Notes: generated from the sequence alone by a model not told the origin. DNA of 64,000 bases from Phycisphaeraceae bacterium (GCA_020851735.1 JADZCD010000003.1:62001-126000), one strand, 5' to 3'. Counted from the first letter of the stretch, positions 8,924 to 18,039 are shown. Numbers and translations are program-made.

Positions 8924-10653
8924 ATGATGTTCAACAGCGTGGTCATCATTTCATCCACCACGGTCAGAAAACGGGCGCTGGCCTGGTAGGCGCGCTGGTA
9001 GGAAAGAAGGTTGATCGCTTCCTCGTCGGCGTTGGCGCCGCTGACCGAGGCCTGCTGGGTTTGCAGGTTTTCGCGCACCAGCGTGTCGGCCGAGAGCTGC
9101 TGCTGGGCGCCACTTAAGCGGGCGGCGTATTCGGTGACGTGCCGGTTCCAGAATCCCTGGAACGTTGAGCCGTCCAGCCCGCTTAACGCCTGCGCGGACA
9201 GGCCGCGAACGGCCACCGCGTTGCCGCCGGCGTCGACCTGCCCGCTGGTGCGGTCGCGCAGCCCGGCCGCCAGCAGGGATTTATTGGATACCAGCTGGGA
9301 ATTAACGCTGATGTCCACCGCGTCGCTGCCGGTGAAAAACGTATTGAAGCCCAGCGCCGCCAGCACGCCGCTGGTGTCCTGGCCGAACACCACCTCAAAA
9401 TCGCCGCCGGTGGCTTCGATCTTCAGCCGCCCGTCGGCCGTCACCGAGGCGTTGACGTTGGACGCTCCCAATTTCGCGTTGATTTCCGCCGCCAGGCTGT
9501 CCAAACTGGTGTCGCCGGCCAGGCCCTTGAGGCTGACGTTGATCGCCTCGGTCTTCTCCGTGCCGGTGGACTTCTGGCGGACGGTGATCTGGAACGTGCC
9601 GTTGCCGGGGGTAAAGTTCAGGCCCGTGGCCGCCGCATCGCTCAACGCCGCCGTGGTGTCCGAGACCGCGTTCTGCGCGGTGATCGTGGCGAATCCCTCC
9701 AGGCCCTCGCCTTGGCTGTGCAGACGGTTGACTTCCCAGATCAATTGCCCCGCCAGCTGATCCAGCATGTCCACCGCGCCCACCACGTCCTGGTTATAGC
9801 CTGTCAATAGCGCGCCTAAGCGTCCGGTGGTGGGGGCCACGATAGTGTTGTCCGCCGTGATCCGCAGCGTGGCCTGCAGCTGATCGCCCGACAGCTTTAA
9901 TTCCAGGCTCAGACCCCGGTTGGTGGAGCCCTGGATCACCGGGATGGTCCCCACGTACACGTTGACGGCCCCGTCGGCCTGCTCCACCGTGGAAATATCC
10001 AGGTAGCCAGCCAAGTCCGACATCAGTTGGTCGCGCTCGTCGCGCAGGGCGTAGGCGCTGGGCCCCTGTCCTTTTTCCGCCTTGACGATCTTGGTGTTCA
10101 GGTCGCTGATCTTCGTCAGCATCTGATTGACCTGATCCACGTTGTTCTGCAGTGTCTGGCTGACGTTGGTCTGCGTGGCTTCCAGTTCCGAGCGCAGATT
10201 GGTCAGGTACGTGGTGAGATTCTGCCCCTGCAGCACCACCAGGCTGCGCAGCTCCGGGCTTTGCGGATCGTTCTGCAGGTTCTGCCAGGCGGCGAAGAAC
10301 TCCTGCAGCTGCCCGGTGATGTTGTTGCCCTCGTCGTCCAAGGCGTTTTCCAGCGACTGGATCTGCGTGAGCACTTCCTGGCGGATCTGCGAACGGGACT
10401 CGTCGGAAAGCGCGTTGCGCAGCCGTCCTTCCAGGGCTTCATCCACATGGCGGATCACCTGCTGCAGGCGGACGCCTTGACCGACCGTCGTGCCCGGTTG
10501 GATTTCCCTGGCGCCGTTGGGCGCCAACACAGCCGTCTGGCGGTGGTAACCCTTGGTGCCCAGGTTGGCCAGATTGTTACCCACCACGTCCAGGGCGGTC
10601 TGGCTGGAGAGCAAGCCGGTCAATCCGACGTGTAATGCTCCGTTAAGGCCCAT
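8920..10653 (-). CDS. flgK: flagellar hook-associated protein 1
   Basis: The N-terminus MGLNGALHVGLTGLLSSQTA followed by VVGNNLANLGTKGYHRQ is the rod/hook-family signature. The C-terminus (EEAINLLSYQRAYQASARFL) is the matching coiled coil. The length of 577 residues is normal. AAGGA lies 7 nt before the ATG. It overlaps flgL by 4 bases, so the two hook-filament junction proteins are probably translationally coupled. Its chaperone FlgN is encoded immediately upstream. Confidence 0.96.
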   Translation of the reverse strand: MGLNGALHVGLTGLLSSQTALDVVGNNLANLGTKGYHRQTAVLAPNGAREIQPGTTVGQGVRLQQVIRHVDEALEGRLRNALSDESRSQIRQEVLTQIQSLENALDDEGNNITGQLQEFFAAWQNLQNDPQSPELRSLVVLQGQNLTTYLTNLRSELEATQTNVSQTLQNNVDQVNQMLTKISDLNTKIVKAEKGQGPSAYALRDERDQLMSDLAGYLDISTVEQADGAVNVYVGTIPVIQGSTNRGLSLELKLSGDQLQATLRITADNTIVAPTTGRLGALLTGYNQDVVGAVDMLDQLAGQLIWEVNRLHSQGEGLEGFATITAQNAVSDTTAALSDAAATGLNFTPGNGTFQITVRQKSTGTEKTEAINVSLKGLAGDTSLDSLAAEINAKLGASNVNASVTADGRLKIEATGGDFEVVFGQDTSGVLAALGFNTFFTGSDAVDISVNSQLVSNKSLLAAGLRDRTSGQVDAGGNAVAVRGLSAQALSGLDGSTFQGFWNRHVTEYAARLSGAQQQLSADTLVRENLQTQQASVSGANADEEAINLLSYQRAYQASARFLTVVDEMMTTLLNIM

Positions 10654-10689
10654 CCTTGGTCCTTTCCTGCCCGAATCCTGCGGGCGGGA

Positions 10690-11193
10690 TTAAGCCGTCG
10701 CGCTGAAGGTGCTCATGGCCAGGGCGCCGCGGGGCAAATCGCCGCGCTGCCCGTACACGCCCACGCCGGTCATCATCGATCCGAGGGTCTGCATCAGGCC
10801 CTGCATGTGCCGCAAAAGCGACTCCGTCGCGCGGCGGGCGATATTGGCCTGGGCCTGGGTTTGTTCCACAGCCTGCCGCAACTGCACCCGACGGACCAGC
10901 AGCCTTCCCCGCATCGGCTCGGCGAATCGTTCCGCCAGGTCCTTAAGCGCCAGCGGTGCCGTCGCCGCCGGGTCCAGCGCAAGGGTCATTTCAGCCACCA
11001 GGCGCTGGCGGGCTTTTTCCAGTTCCGCCACGCGCTGCAAGAACTGATTTTCCCGCCGGCAGCAGTTTTCCAGGGCCTGGCATTGAAACTTGCGGATGGC
11101 CTGGTGCTTCTGCAGGATCACTTCCAGCATGGCCTGGTGACAGGCTGTCTGCTCTTCCAAGAGACGTTCAAGCTCAGCCAGTTGTTTATCCAT
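10690..11193 (-). CDS. flgN: FlgN-type flagellar export chaperone
   Basis: The 167-residue protein is almost entirely helical and coiled-coil-like (LAELERLLEEQTACHQAMLE, then a central QFLQRVAELEKARQRLVAEM). It sits directly upstream of flgK, the partner of FlgN in known systems. The ATG at 11193 has AGGA 9 nt upstream and overlaps the end of the rod-binding protein gene by 8 bases. The identification rests on length, helical pattern and position, because FlgN sequences diverge widely. Confidence 0.75.
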   Translation of the reverse strand: MDKQLAELERLLEEQTACHQAMLEVILQKHQAIRKFQCQALENCCRRENQFLQRVAELEKARQRLVAEMTLALDPAATAPLALKDLAERFAEPMRGRLLVRRVQLRQAVEQTQAQANIARRATESLLRHMQGLMQTLGSMMTGVGVYGQRGDLPRGALAMSTFSATA

Positions 11194-11665
11194 GCTGATC
11201 AATCCTGGCGCTTGGGGCGGATAATGCGGAAGAATTAGTCGTGGTCGGCGTAATGGGGGAGACCGCCGCCGGTTGGCCCATGACTTTGCGATAGATCACG
11301 TCCACCAGCGAGAAGTTGGCTTTGCGCACGATCCGGTCGGCCAGATGCGTGTCCAGCATGGAGCTGAACATGTTCTCCGCCGACCCGCCGTGAAACATTT
11401 CCGTGCGGAAGGGGTCTTGCCGAACTTCCTGGAGAATCGGAGCCACCAGCGTGGTCGCCACCAGCTGCTCGGCCGCCTGGCGGGCCTGCGCGGCGGACGC
11501 GGAGCCGGCGTTTACGCGGGAGGACATTGCCTGTTGGAAGGAGTTGGTCCCATCCGCAGTCGTGGCTGACATCGCCCGCAGCGCCTCCGGAGTGATCGCG
11601 CTGCGGATGCCGCTGGACAATCCGGGGGCGTGGTCAGTGAGGTTGTCGAGGCCGGTTGTCAGCAT
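11186..11665 (-). CDS. flgJ: rod-binding protein, FlgJ N-terminal type without muramidase domain
   Basis: The core segment PILQEVRQDPFRTEMFHGGS, followed by AENMFSSMLDTHLADRI, matches the rod-binding domain of FlgJ, which scaffolds rod assembly. At 159 residues it lacks the glucosaminidase domain found in E. coli FlgJ, so another enzyme must open the peptidoglycan. The gene lies between flgI and flgN, its usual place in single-domain systems, and begins 4 bases after the flgI stop. Confidence 0.82.
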   Translation of the reverse strand: MLTTGLDNLTDHAPGLSSGIRSAITPEALRAMSATTADGTNSFQQAMSSRVNAGSASAAQARQAAEQLVATTLVAPILQEVRQDPFRTEMFHGGSAENMFSSMLDTHLADRIVRKANFSLVDVIYRKVMGQPAAVSPITPTTTNSSALSAPSARIDQHG

Positions 11666-11669
11666 GGGG

Positions 11670-12782
11670 CTACTCGATGCGCAGTTCCGCGTGGAGCTTG
11701 CCGATGCGCTTTAGCTCCTTGACGATTTCAATTCGTTCGGAAGCGGGCACTTTGAGTTGCTCAAAAGCGTCCAGCAGGTCCTTAAGACGCGTGCCGCCGC
11801 GGCGGTCCGGGTCCAGGCCCACGAAGTTGTTGGTCTGCACCATCGGCGTCTGCTCCGACGGTTGTGGCGGTGGGGTGATGGTGGTGATGGTCAAGCCGCC
11901 GTGCGAAATCACCACCGGCGAAATCTGCACGTCCGCCCCGACGATGATGGTTTGCGTCCTTTCGTTGATCTGCACCCGGGCCCCGGTATTGAGGCTCGAC
12001 AGGTCCATGTAGCACTGCAAAACGCGGCTGATGAAGGCCGCCGGGTTGGAACGCTCCCACATGGGCAGGTTGACGATGATGTTCTTCGGGTCCGTCGCCT
12101 GGGCCAGGGGCGGGCCGTCGGGCGCCATTTCCTGATTGAGCAGGTCGGAGATGGCGTGCGCGTTGGCCCAGCCGGCGTCCTCGCTGTTGAGCACCAGGGT
12201 GATCTGCCCGTATTCGTTCATGAATCGCGCCACCACGTCGCGGGTCAGTTGCGCGCCTTGCTTGACCACGCCCACCGTGGGCGCGTCCGCGTCTTCGATG
12301 CTCACCGGCCCGGAAGCGAACGCGAACACCGGCGAGTCCGGCAGGGGGCCGGTCATGGGAATCAGGAACAGCCGCCCACCCTTTAAGCTTTTCGCCGTGC
12401 CGATGGCGCTTAAGTAGACGTCCACCTTGTCGCCTTCGCGGACGCCGGTGGAAGGCAGTGTGGCTTCCAGCGTGACCAACGCCACGTTCTTGGCGTCCTT
12501 TAATTCGCTGGCCACCACGTTGGGATCCACCAGCCGTTGAATCACCGCCGCCAGCGGCCGTATCGCCGGCATGAATTTGCCGCCGTCGCCCGTGCCTTTT
12601 AGACCCACCACCAGGCCCATGCCCACCAGCTTGCTGCTTTCCGAGCCCTTGATGCGAACCAAGTCGCCCACCTGCACCGCCCGGGCCGGCAGACTCGCCG
12701 CTACGATCAGGCCCACGACCGCGAGCGACAGCCACCACTGCTTCGAGGCCGAGCGGGCGTGTGGGTGTGAGCTTGTGGGCAT
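11670..12782 (-). CDS. flgI: flagellar P-ring protein
   Basis: It forms the periplasmic bushing around the rod. An N-terminal signal peptide ends at PARA near residue 35. The conserved KGSESSKLVGMGLVVGLKGT, ALVTLEATLP, and INERTQTIIVGADVQISPVV follow. The length of 370 residues is normal. AGGAA lies about 9 nt upstream of the ATG. With flgH, flgA and the rod-binding protein it makes a complete P/L-ring set, implying a Gram-negative envelope. Confidence 0.97.
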   Translation of the reverse strand: MPTSSHPHARSASKQWWLSLAVVGLIVAASLPARAVQVGDLVRIKGSESSKLVGMGLVVGLKGTGDGGKFMPAIRPLAAVIQRLVDPNVVASELKDAKNVALVTLEATLPSTGVREGDKVDVYLSAIGTAKSLKGGRLFLIPMTGPLPDSPVFAFASGPVSIEDADAPTVGVVKQGAQLTRDVVARFMNEYGQITLVLNSEDAGWANAHAISDLLNQEMAPDGPPLAQATDPKNIIVNLPMWERSNPAAFISRVLQCYMDLSSLNTGARVQINERTQTIIVGADVQISPVVISHGGLTITTITPPPQPSEQTPMVQTNNFVGLDPDRRGGTRLKDLLDAFEQLKVPASERIEIVKELKRIGKLHAELRIE

Positions 12783-12839
12783 AAACCAGGTTCCTGAAAA
12801 ACTCCAGCCCTAAAACGGGCCGGAAGAAGCAGTGGGGGG

Positions 12840-13583
12840 TTAGAAGTTAAAGACGCCTTCAAAGAGTTTCGTCAGCCAACCCTTCTTGCCGGCCTTGCGC
12901 AGCTCGCCGGTGTGAGCCTTGCGGATGTCCAGATTGGCCAGCTGCGTGGACAAGAGCGTGTTGTCCGCCGCCACGTCCTGCGGCCGGCAGACGCCGGTGA
13001 CGATGATCTCCAGCGTTTCCTTGTCGCTCTGGATGAACTTGCGGGCCTCGAGCACCAGGTTGCCGTTGGGCTTGATGTCCACCACTTCCGCGGTGATGCG
13101 GGCGGTCATGTTGTCCTTGCGGGAATAATCGCCCTCGCCGTTGAATTCGTTCTTAAAGTCCAGCTTGAGCTTGGGCGAGCCGTCAGCCGACTTAATCTGC
13201 TGGGCGAACTCCAACTGCAGCAGCTTGCTTAAGGACAGGTTGGGCAGTTCGGCGATCTGCCCGTCGAAGGAGACATCCTTGCTGGTGTCCAGCTTGGAGC
13301 TGGATTCCGCCTGGGCGGATTCGCGGACGATGATGGTGATCAGTTCGTGCAGCGCAAAAAGCCGCGGCTCGGGGGTCTGCAGGGCGGTGAAACTGGCCTG
13401 CGCGATGGCGGGGGAAAGTTGGACGGTCTGCGGTCCCTGCACCCGGGCCGCCTCGGCCGGGAAAGGCAGAGGCGTCACGGTGGGAGGACTTGACGCCGGC
13501 AGGTACAGGGACGAACTCTGCGCCCGGATCGATCCGCTCACCGCCACCGTTAAGACCACCAGTCCGATCAATTTCGTTTTCAT
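12840..13583 (-). CDS. flgH: flagellar L-ring protein
   Basis: It forms the outer-membrane ring. The central LFALHELITIIVRESAQAES and VDIKPNGNLVLEARKFIQSD are diagnostic. The 247-residue product has a signal peptide but no lipobox cysteine near the cleavage site (cleavage expected near SIRAQSSS), unlike enterobacterial FlgH, which is a lipoprotein. The ATG overlaps the flgA stop as ATGA and has GGGAGA 6 nt upstream, indicating coupled translation. Confidence 0.94.
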   Translation of the reverse strand: MKTKLIGLVVLTVAVSGSIRAQSSSLYLPASSPPTVTPLPFPAEAARVQGPQTVQLSPAIAQASFTALQTPEPRLFALHELITIIVRESAQAESSSKLDTSKDVSFDGQIAELPNLSLSKLLQLEFAQQIKSADGSPKLKLDFKNEFNGEGDYSRKDNMTARITAEVVDIKPNGNLVLEARKFIQSDKETLEIIVTGVCRPQDVAADNTLLSTQLANLDIRKAHTGELRKAGKKGWLTKLFEGVFNF

Positions 13584-14677
13584 GGTTGTCTCCCTGCGGG
13601 CCCGGCGTCGGCTCTGGCTTCCACCTCGGCGCTGCCGGAGTTAGCCACCACCTCGCCCCGTCCCGACACCTGCGCGGAAAAATTTTCACCGGATTTTCCA
13701 TTGCGAATCGTGATCATCTGGCCCTCAACCCCGTCCTCCAAGGCCAATCCCGACATGCGGATCACCAGGTTCCCCGCCACGCAGCGCACCACCACCTGTT
13801 TGCCACGCTCCACCAGCACCTGCGCCCGCAGGCGCTCAGCCGTGATGACTTCCCCTTCGCGCCACGCGCCGGCCGTCTGCTTGCCGATCACCGCCGTCAA
13901 TTCCGTCTGCGGCTGCCCCGCGGTCGAACTTAGGTAAATCTCGCGGATTTCCACGTCCGCTGGACCGATCACCTGCTGATGTCCCAGCGGGCGCACCGCC
14001 ACCACCGCCAGGTACCGCCGCTCCACGTCCACGCGCAGATATTGTGATTCCACCACCTTGCCGTCACGGTACCGGCGGGCCATCACCGGCAAACGCCCCG
14101 GCAGGCCGCGGGCCCGGAATTCAAATTCCAGCCGGTCGTCCAGCACCGGCTTGGCCAGAAAGGCTTGATCGGAATTAGCGAAGGTGATGCGCAGATCCGC
14201 GCGGCTGATTTCGGAGATTTTTTCGATTTCCGCGATCAATTGCTCGCCGACCGTCAGCACGCCCTTGGACTCCACCGGCTGCAGGGGATTGCTCAGCACC
14301 ACCGCCGGCTGCGTGGCCGGCACTTCCTGCGGCGCCGGTTGGATGGCCGCCACCGGCAGGCTGCCGATGACGCATTGGGCGAATCCCGCCAAGGTCAACT
14401 TGCCCCAGTTAACATTCTGCGCGTCGAGTGCTTGGCGCACCTGGGCCAGCGATATGGACAGGCTGTTCTTCCCCGTTTCCAGTTGCCCGATCACCAGATC
14501 GCCCAGCTTCAGCGCCGTCTCGCCGTCCAGATCCGCTACGTCGCGCAACGTCACCGCCGGACCGGCACATTGGGCGGATTCACGCAGGCGAATCCCGTCG
14601 CCCAGCGCTGCACCGCTCGCCGGCGCCAGGAGCAGGGCCGCGAGCAGGAGAACGGGTAATGACAGGCTTCTATTCAT
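13580..14677 (-). CDS. flgA: flagellar P-ring assembly chaperone
   Basis: Periplasmic chaperone for FlgI. A signal peptide (LSLPVLLLAALLLAPASGAA) is followed by a long N-terminal region. The C-terminal part carries the SAF-like segment VVRPLGHQQVIGPADVEIRE and the typical KQVVVRCVAGNLVIRMSGLA, ending in the family's NSGSAEVEARA-type strand. At 365 residues it is longer than E. coli FlgA (219), as in many non-proteobacteria. The ATG at 14677 is preferred over an in-frame TTG two codons earlier. Confidence 0.92.
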   Translation of the reverse strand: MNRSLSLPVLLLAALLLAPASGAALGDGIRLRESAQCAGPAVTLRDVADLDGETALKLGDLVIGQLETGKNSLSISLAQVRQALDAQNVNWGKLTLAGFAQCVIGSLPVAAIQPAPQEVPATQPAVVLSNPLQPVESKGVLTVGEQLIAEIEKISEISRADLRITFANSDQAFLAKPVLDDRLEFEFRARGLPGRLPVMARRYRDGKVVESQYLRVDVERRYLAVVAVRPLGHQQVIGPADVEIREIYLSSTAGQPQTELTAVIGKQTAGAWREGEVITAERLRAQVLVERGKQVVVRCVAGNLVIRMSGLALEDGVEGQMITIRNGKSGENFSAQVSGRGEVVANSGSAEVEARADAGPAGRQP

Positions 14678-14713
14678 ATGCAAAACCAGGCTGTTTCAGC
14701 CGAAAATCATTGT

Positions 14714-15520
14714 TTACCGCCGTAGATTGCTGACCACCTGCAGAGACTCATCCGCCGCCTGGATGCTCTGGCTGTTCATCTCGAACGACCGCTGGGTTTT
14801 GATGAGCGTGACCAGCTCGCGCACCGGGTCCACGTTGGACGACTCCAAAAACTTCTGCAGGATCTGTCCGAAAACCCCTTCCGTCGCCATGCCGTCGATC
14901 GCCGGCCCGGACGCCGCCGTGGGCACGTACAGGTTCCCGCCGATGGGCCTTAATCCCGCCAGATTGGTGAACGTGGACAGCTCGATGCGTCCTAAGTCCT
15001 CCGGCTCCGTCGCCCCCGGCGTAAGGCCCGAGACCGTGCCGTCGGAACTGATGGTGATGTCCGTCACGCCTTCAGGAATGTTGATCGGCGGCTCCATGCG
15101 CGGGCCGTTGCTGTTGCCCAGCACCAGGTCCCCGTCGGCATTGCGGAAGAAATTCCCCGCCCGCGTGTAGCCCACGCCTTCGCCCTGATCCGCCGGGATC
15201 GCCACCCGGAAAAATCCCGACCCGCTGATCATCATGTCAAAGTCGCCCGTGCCCGGCACCGCCGAGCCCTCGGCGAAGTCGAACTGCGTGTTGCTGATCT
15301 GCGTGCCCACGCCCACGTAAAGCCCTGCCGGCCGCTGATCGCCGTTGGCGTTTTCCACCCCCGGCTGACGCTGTTCCTGATAGAGCAAATCCTCGAAATT
15401 CGCCCGCTGGGCCTTGTAGCCGACGGTGTTGGCGTTGGCCAGGTTGTTGGCGATGATGTCGATCTCCCGCCCCATGGCGGTAAGCCCCGTCGCCGCCGAA
15501 TGCAGTGCCATGATGGCCAT
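14714..15520 (-). CDS. flgG: flagellar distal rod protein
   Basis: The N-terminus (ALHSAATGLTAMGREIDIIA then NNLANANTVGYKAQRANFED) carries the rod-family signature. The C-terminus (SSNVDPVRELVTLIKTQRSF then EMNSQSIQAADE) is specific for FlgG. The length of 268 residues is normal. The ATG at 15520 or the in-frame ATG at 15511 could start it; the latter has AAGG 9-10 nt upstream. It follows flgF by 23 bases. Confidence 0.96.
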   Translation of the reverse strand: MAIMALHSAATGLTAMGREIDIIANNLANANTVGYKAQRANFEDLLYQEQRQPGVENANGDQRPAGLYVGVGTQISNTQFDFAEGSAVPGTGDFDMMISGSGFFRVAIPADQGEGVGYTRAGNFFRNADGDLVLGNSNGPRMEPPINIPEGVTDITISSDGTVSGLTPGATEPEDLGRIELSTFTNLAGLRPIGGNLYVPTAASGPAIDGMATEGVFGQILQKFLESSNVDPVRELVTLIKTQRSFEMNSQSIQAADESLQVVSNLRR

Positions 15521-15543
15521 AACCTTACGTCCTTATGAATGCC

Positions 15544-16329
15544 TTAAGCCGTCACCCGTCCTAAAACGTTGACCGCCTTGTCCATGAGCATGTCGTGATA
15601 ACGAATCAGATTGGCGTTGGCGGTGATCGCCTTGGTGGCGTCCACCAGACTCATCAATGTTTGCACCGGCTCGACCCCGCTGGCTTCCTGGTAGCCCGGG
15701 CGGATCGTCGCTTCGCCGTCCTGGGCCCGCGTGTCCTGGCCGTCGGCGAATCCCAGCAGATTCTGGCCCAGTTTTGTCAGCGTCTGCGGATCTTCCACGC
15801 GGGCGATCTGCACCTTGCCCACCGGCTCGCCGTCCTGGATCAGCCGTCCGGCGCGATCGATGCGGGCCGGGCGTTCGGTGTTCAAGTGGATCGGCTGATC
15901 ATTTTCATCCAGGACCCGCGCCCCGCTGACCATCTGGATCAGTTCGCCGTCGGCGTTCATGCCCAGCCGACCGTCGCGGGTTAAGCGGATCAGCGTCTCC
16001 CCGCTTTTCTCATCGCGCTGCGCGACGACAAAGAACTGGTTCTTCTCCACCAGCGCCGCGTCCAGCGGCCCGCCGGTCTGCAGCAGACTGCCGGGCGAAA
16101 AATTGATCCACTGCCGACCCGCCAGGGCCCCGCCGCCGAGCCGATCCAGCAGATCATGACGCTGCCCAAAAAGATTGTCCTCCACCGATTCCGGATCACG
16201 CTGGCGCACGGTGGGCAGGTCGGGCTTGAAGCCCGGCGTGTTGACGTTCGCCAGATTGTTGGCAAAGACGTCCTGCCGGTACATATTGGTCAGGACGCCC
16301 GAGGCCGAGAGGTACAGCCCGTAGTTCAT
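15544..16329 (-). CDS. flgF: flagellar proximal-rod/hook-basal body protein, FlgF type
   Basis: The N-terminus MNYGLYLSASGVLTNMYRQD and FANNLANVNTPGFKPD show the rod-family signature. The C-terminus (GVEPVQTLMSLVDATKAITA) fits FlgF or another rod protein. It precedes flgG, as FlgF does elsewhere. The 261-residue length agrees. GGAGGTG lies 6 nt before the ATG. It is the first confidently recognised gene of the flg operon; a small frame overlaps its start by 4 bases. FlgC and FlgB are absent from the window. Confidence 0.87.
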   Translation of the reverse strand: MNYGLYLSASGVLTNMYRQDVFANNLANVNTPGFKPDLPTVRQRDPESVEDNLFGQRHDLLDRLGGGALAGRQWINFSPGSLLQTGGPLDAALVEKNQFFVVAQRDEKSGETLIRLTRDGRLGMNADGELIQMVSGARVLDENDQPIHLNTERPARIDRAGRLIQDGEPVGKVQIARVEDPQTLTKLGQNLLGFADGQDTRAQDGEATIRPGYQEASGVEPVQTLMSLVDATKAITANANLIRYHDMLMDKAVNVLGRVTA

Positions 16330-16553
16330 CGGTTCACCTCCGTGTGAACCGCGGTGGGGTCCTCATTCGGCAAGCGGCGGTTGCTTCCGTGCTCAGCCGC
16401 TGGGGGAATCGAGTTTGGGACCAGGCGTGCCTGCTCGTGACGGTGCACAGCCTCAGCCAGACCCGCCAGACGCACCAGCGCCTGACCAAGATTCTGGTCC
16501 CCGGATCGCTCCAAAAGCTGTGTCCAACTCAACGTCACCGGCAGGCACTCCAC
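16326..16553 (-). CDS. possible small protein ahead of flgF
   Basis: The 75-residue frame starts at a GTG (16553) without a clear Shine-Dalgarno and stops in the ATGA that starts flgF. It encloses the strong flgF ribosome site, so its translation would couple to flgF. The segment LGQALVRLAGLAEAVHRHEQ could be helical. No family is recognised. It may be a leader peptide, a small flagellar protein or chance. Confidence 0.33.
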   Translation of the reverse strand: MECLPVTLSWTQLLERSGDQNLGQALVRLAGLAEAVHRHEQARLVPNSIPPAAEHGSNRRLPNEDPTAVHTEVNR

Positions 16554-16625
16554 TAGCGGCGCGCATCGCGCAACGCTGCCCTTGAACTCGCAAGGCCAGT
16601 GCCAAGGCCAGCCGAACAGTGATCA

Positions 16626-16700
16626 TTGACCCAAAAAACGGCCCAACAACACCATAAATACTTATAAAATAATCACTTAAACAAAATAAGACGATGTTTA
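16626..16700 (-). promoter_or_regulatory. AT-rich island, probable promoter region of the flg operon
   Basis: The gap 16554-16857 has no convincing gene. Its centre is strikingly AT-rich for this genome (for example ATAAATACTTATAAAATAAT on the plus strand) and lies upstream of flgF on the minus strand. I could not fit a clear sigma-54 or sigma-28 consensus, so only the compositional signal is claimed. Confidence 0.35.
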
Positions 16701-16841
16701 TCATCTCCTGATCCATCCGATGGCAATCATCTGCCTCGCTTCACGGCGCAAGACGTGCAACCCCAGCGCAATCTTTGCGCTAGGTTCGAACAGCTCCCAA
16801 ATGTGGCGATTGCTGTCCCCTACCCCCCCCAGACCCCAGAC

Positions 16842-16869
16842 CCCTAAACCCTAAACCCTAAACCCTAAA
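16842..16869. repeat. (CCCTAAA)4 heptamer repeat
   Basis: Four perfect units, identical to the plant-type telomere heptamer. The array overlaps the 3' end of the M42 peptidase gene and supplies its last residues (FRV) and stop codon. A GACCCCA-type heptamer pair precedes it at 16829-16841. Confidence 0.93.
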
Positions 16870-17970
16870 GCCTGCGATCAATTGTTTCCTTACCGCGAAA
16901 ATATCCTCCAGGTGCTTGAGAAACCCTAATTTCTCTCCATTCTGGGCCAGCGTCAGCGCTGATTCGGCCAGCAGCGTCACCAACCCTTGCCAGTCCGCCA
17001 CGCTGATGCACTCGGAATCGATCCGCCCCGTCTTTTCGTTCATGTTGTGGTAGTTGGCCAGCGGCACGCACAGGCATCCTGCCGCGTAGCCGTATGCCCC
17101 ATAGGCCGAGGCGTTGCACGTTCCGCCGGTCATCAGCTTGCGCTGCCAGCGGAAGTCTTTGTCTTGCTTGGTCAGGCGCGTCGCCACCGCGCCGAGGATG
17201 GCGGTGACGGCGGGGTCAAACACATTCGCCCGATCGCCCACGCGGACGATCGGGCCGGCGCCGACCGGCGCGTCCGGCAGGCAGCGACTGTTTTCCAGCA
17301 CAATCACCCGTGTGTTTTTCGCCAGCCAGCGCTCCTTGCACACCGCGATGGCCCCCACAAAACCGATTTCCTCCGCCCGCGACAGCACCACCCGCACATC
17401 AGCCTTTCGCGGGTCTTTGCGGATGATCTCCAGCGCCGCCAACGCCGCCGCCACGCCCGCCAAGTTGTCGCATACCGGCGTGCGCAGCATGCCATCCCGT
17501 CCGATCCGCGGGGCGGGCAAATCCCAGGTCAGCATGTCCCCCGGTTCCGCAGGCACGTTCTTGTCAAAGCGAATCTCCACCTGCCGGTCTTCGTGCCACT
17601 CCTTTTTCTCCAGCGAGATGCGATCCACCACGCCGCCAAAGCCCTTGCCTCGGCGCAGCCGCACTTTCGTCCCACGGAAATAACGCGACTCCACGCCGCC
17701 GCGAAAATCAGCGCTCAGACGATTGCCCGCCACCACCTCCCGACAGACAAAGGCCGGGTGATCCAGGTGGGCTTCGATCACCACGGTTTGCCCTTTGCCC
17801 CTGGCCCCGCGCCGGCTCAGCATCATGTTGCCGTAAGGATCCAGCTCTAAAACCACGTCGCGGCGCTTCCTGGCCCACGCCCGCACCCACGCCATCACCG
17901 CCTCTTCCTTGCCCGGCGCGGTCGGCAAACCCGTGATCTGCAGCAGCCATTTCTGGAATGTCTTATTCAT
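16858..17970 (-). CDS. M42-family metallopeptidase (deblocking aminopeptidase-like)
   Basis: A dinuclear-metal exopeptidase of the M20/M42 clan. Metal ligands and catalytic residues are visible: AHLDH (H68, D70), VCDNLAG (D168), and the SRAEEIGFVGA pair E200/E201. GGTCNASAYGAYG and NYHN follow near the C-terminus. The 370-residue length fits. The C-terminal residues and stop come from the CCCTAAA repeat, so the terminus may have been shortened or remade. The gene is upstream of the flg operon on the same strand but separated by 304 bases, so it is probably a separate transcript. Confidence 0.88.
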   Translation of the reverse strand: MNKTFQKWLLQITGLPTAPGKEEAVMAWVRAWARKRRDVVLELDPYGNMMLSRRGARGKGQTVVIEAHLDHPAFVCREVVAGNRLSADFRGGVESRYFRGTKVRLRRGKGFGGVVDRISLEKKEWHEDRQVEIRFDKNVPAEPGDMLTWDLPAPRIGRDGMLRTPVCDNLAGVAAALAALEIIRKDPRKADVRVVLSRAEEIGFVGAIAVCKERWLAKNTRVIVLENSRCLPDAPVGAGPIVRVGDRANVFDPAVTAILGAVATRLTKQDKDFRWQRKLMTGGTCNASAYGAYGYAAGCLCVPLANYHNMNEKTGRIDSECISVADWQGLVTLLAESALTLAQNGEKLGFLKHLEDIFAVRKQLIAGFRV

Positions 17971-18039
17971 CGATCTTCTCCAGCCGTTATCCTAGAGCAC
18001 CTTGATCTAGAGCCCAAATCGCCTCTTGAGTCCGCCGTC

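Noticed and set aside
11782-12738. 318-codon minus-strand frame in flgI
   Set aside because: Alternative-frame shadow of flgI, Gly/Arg-rich and without a family.
16780-16800. tRNA T-arm like GGTTCGAA
   Set aside because: No cloverleaf, acceptor stem or anticodon arm can be built around it.
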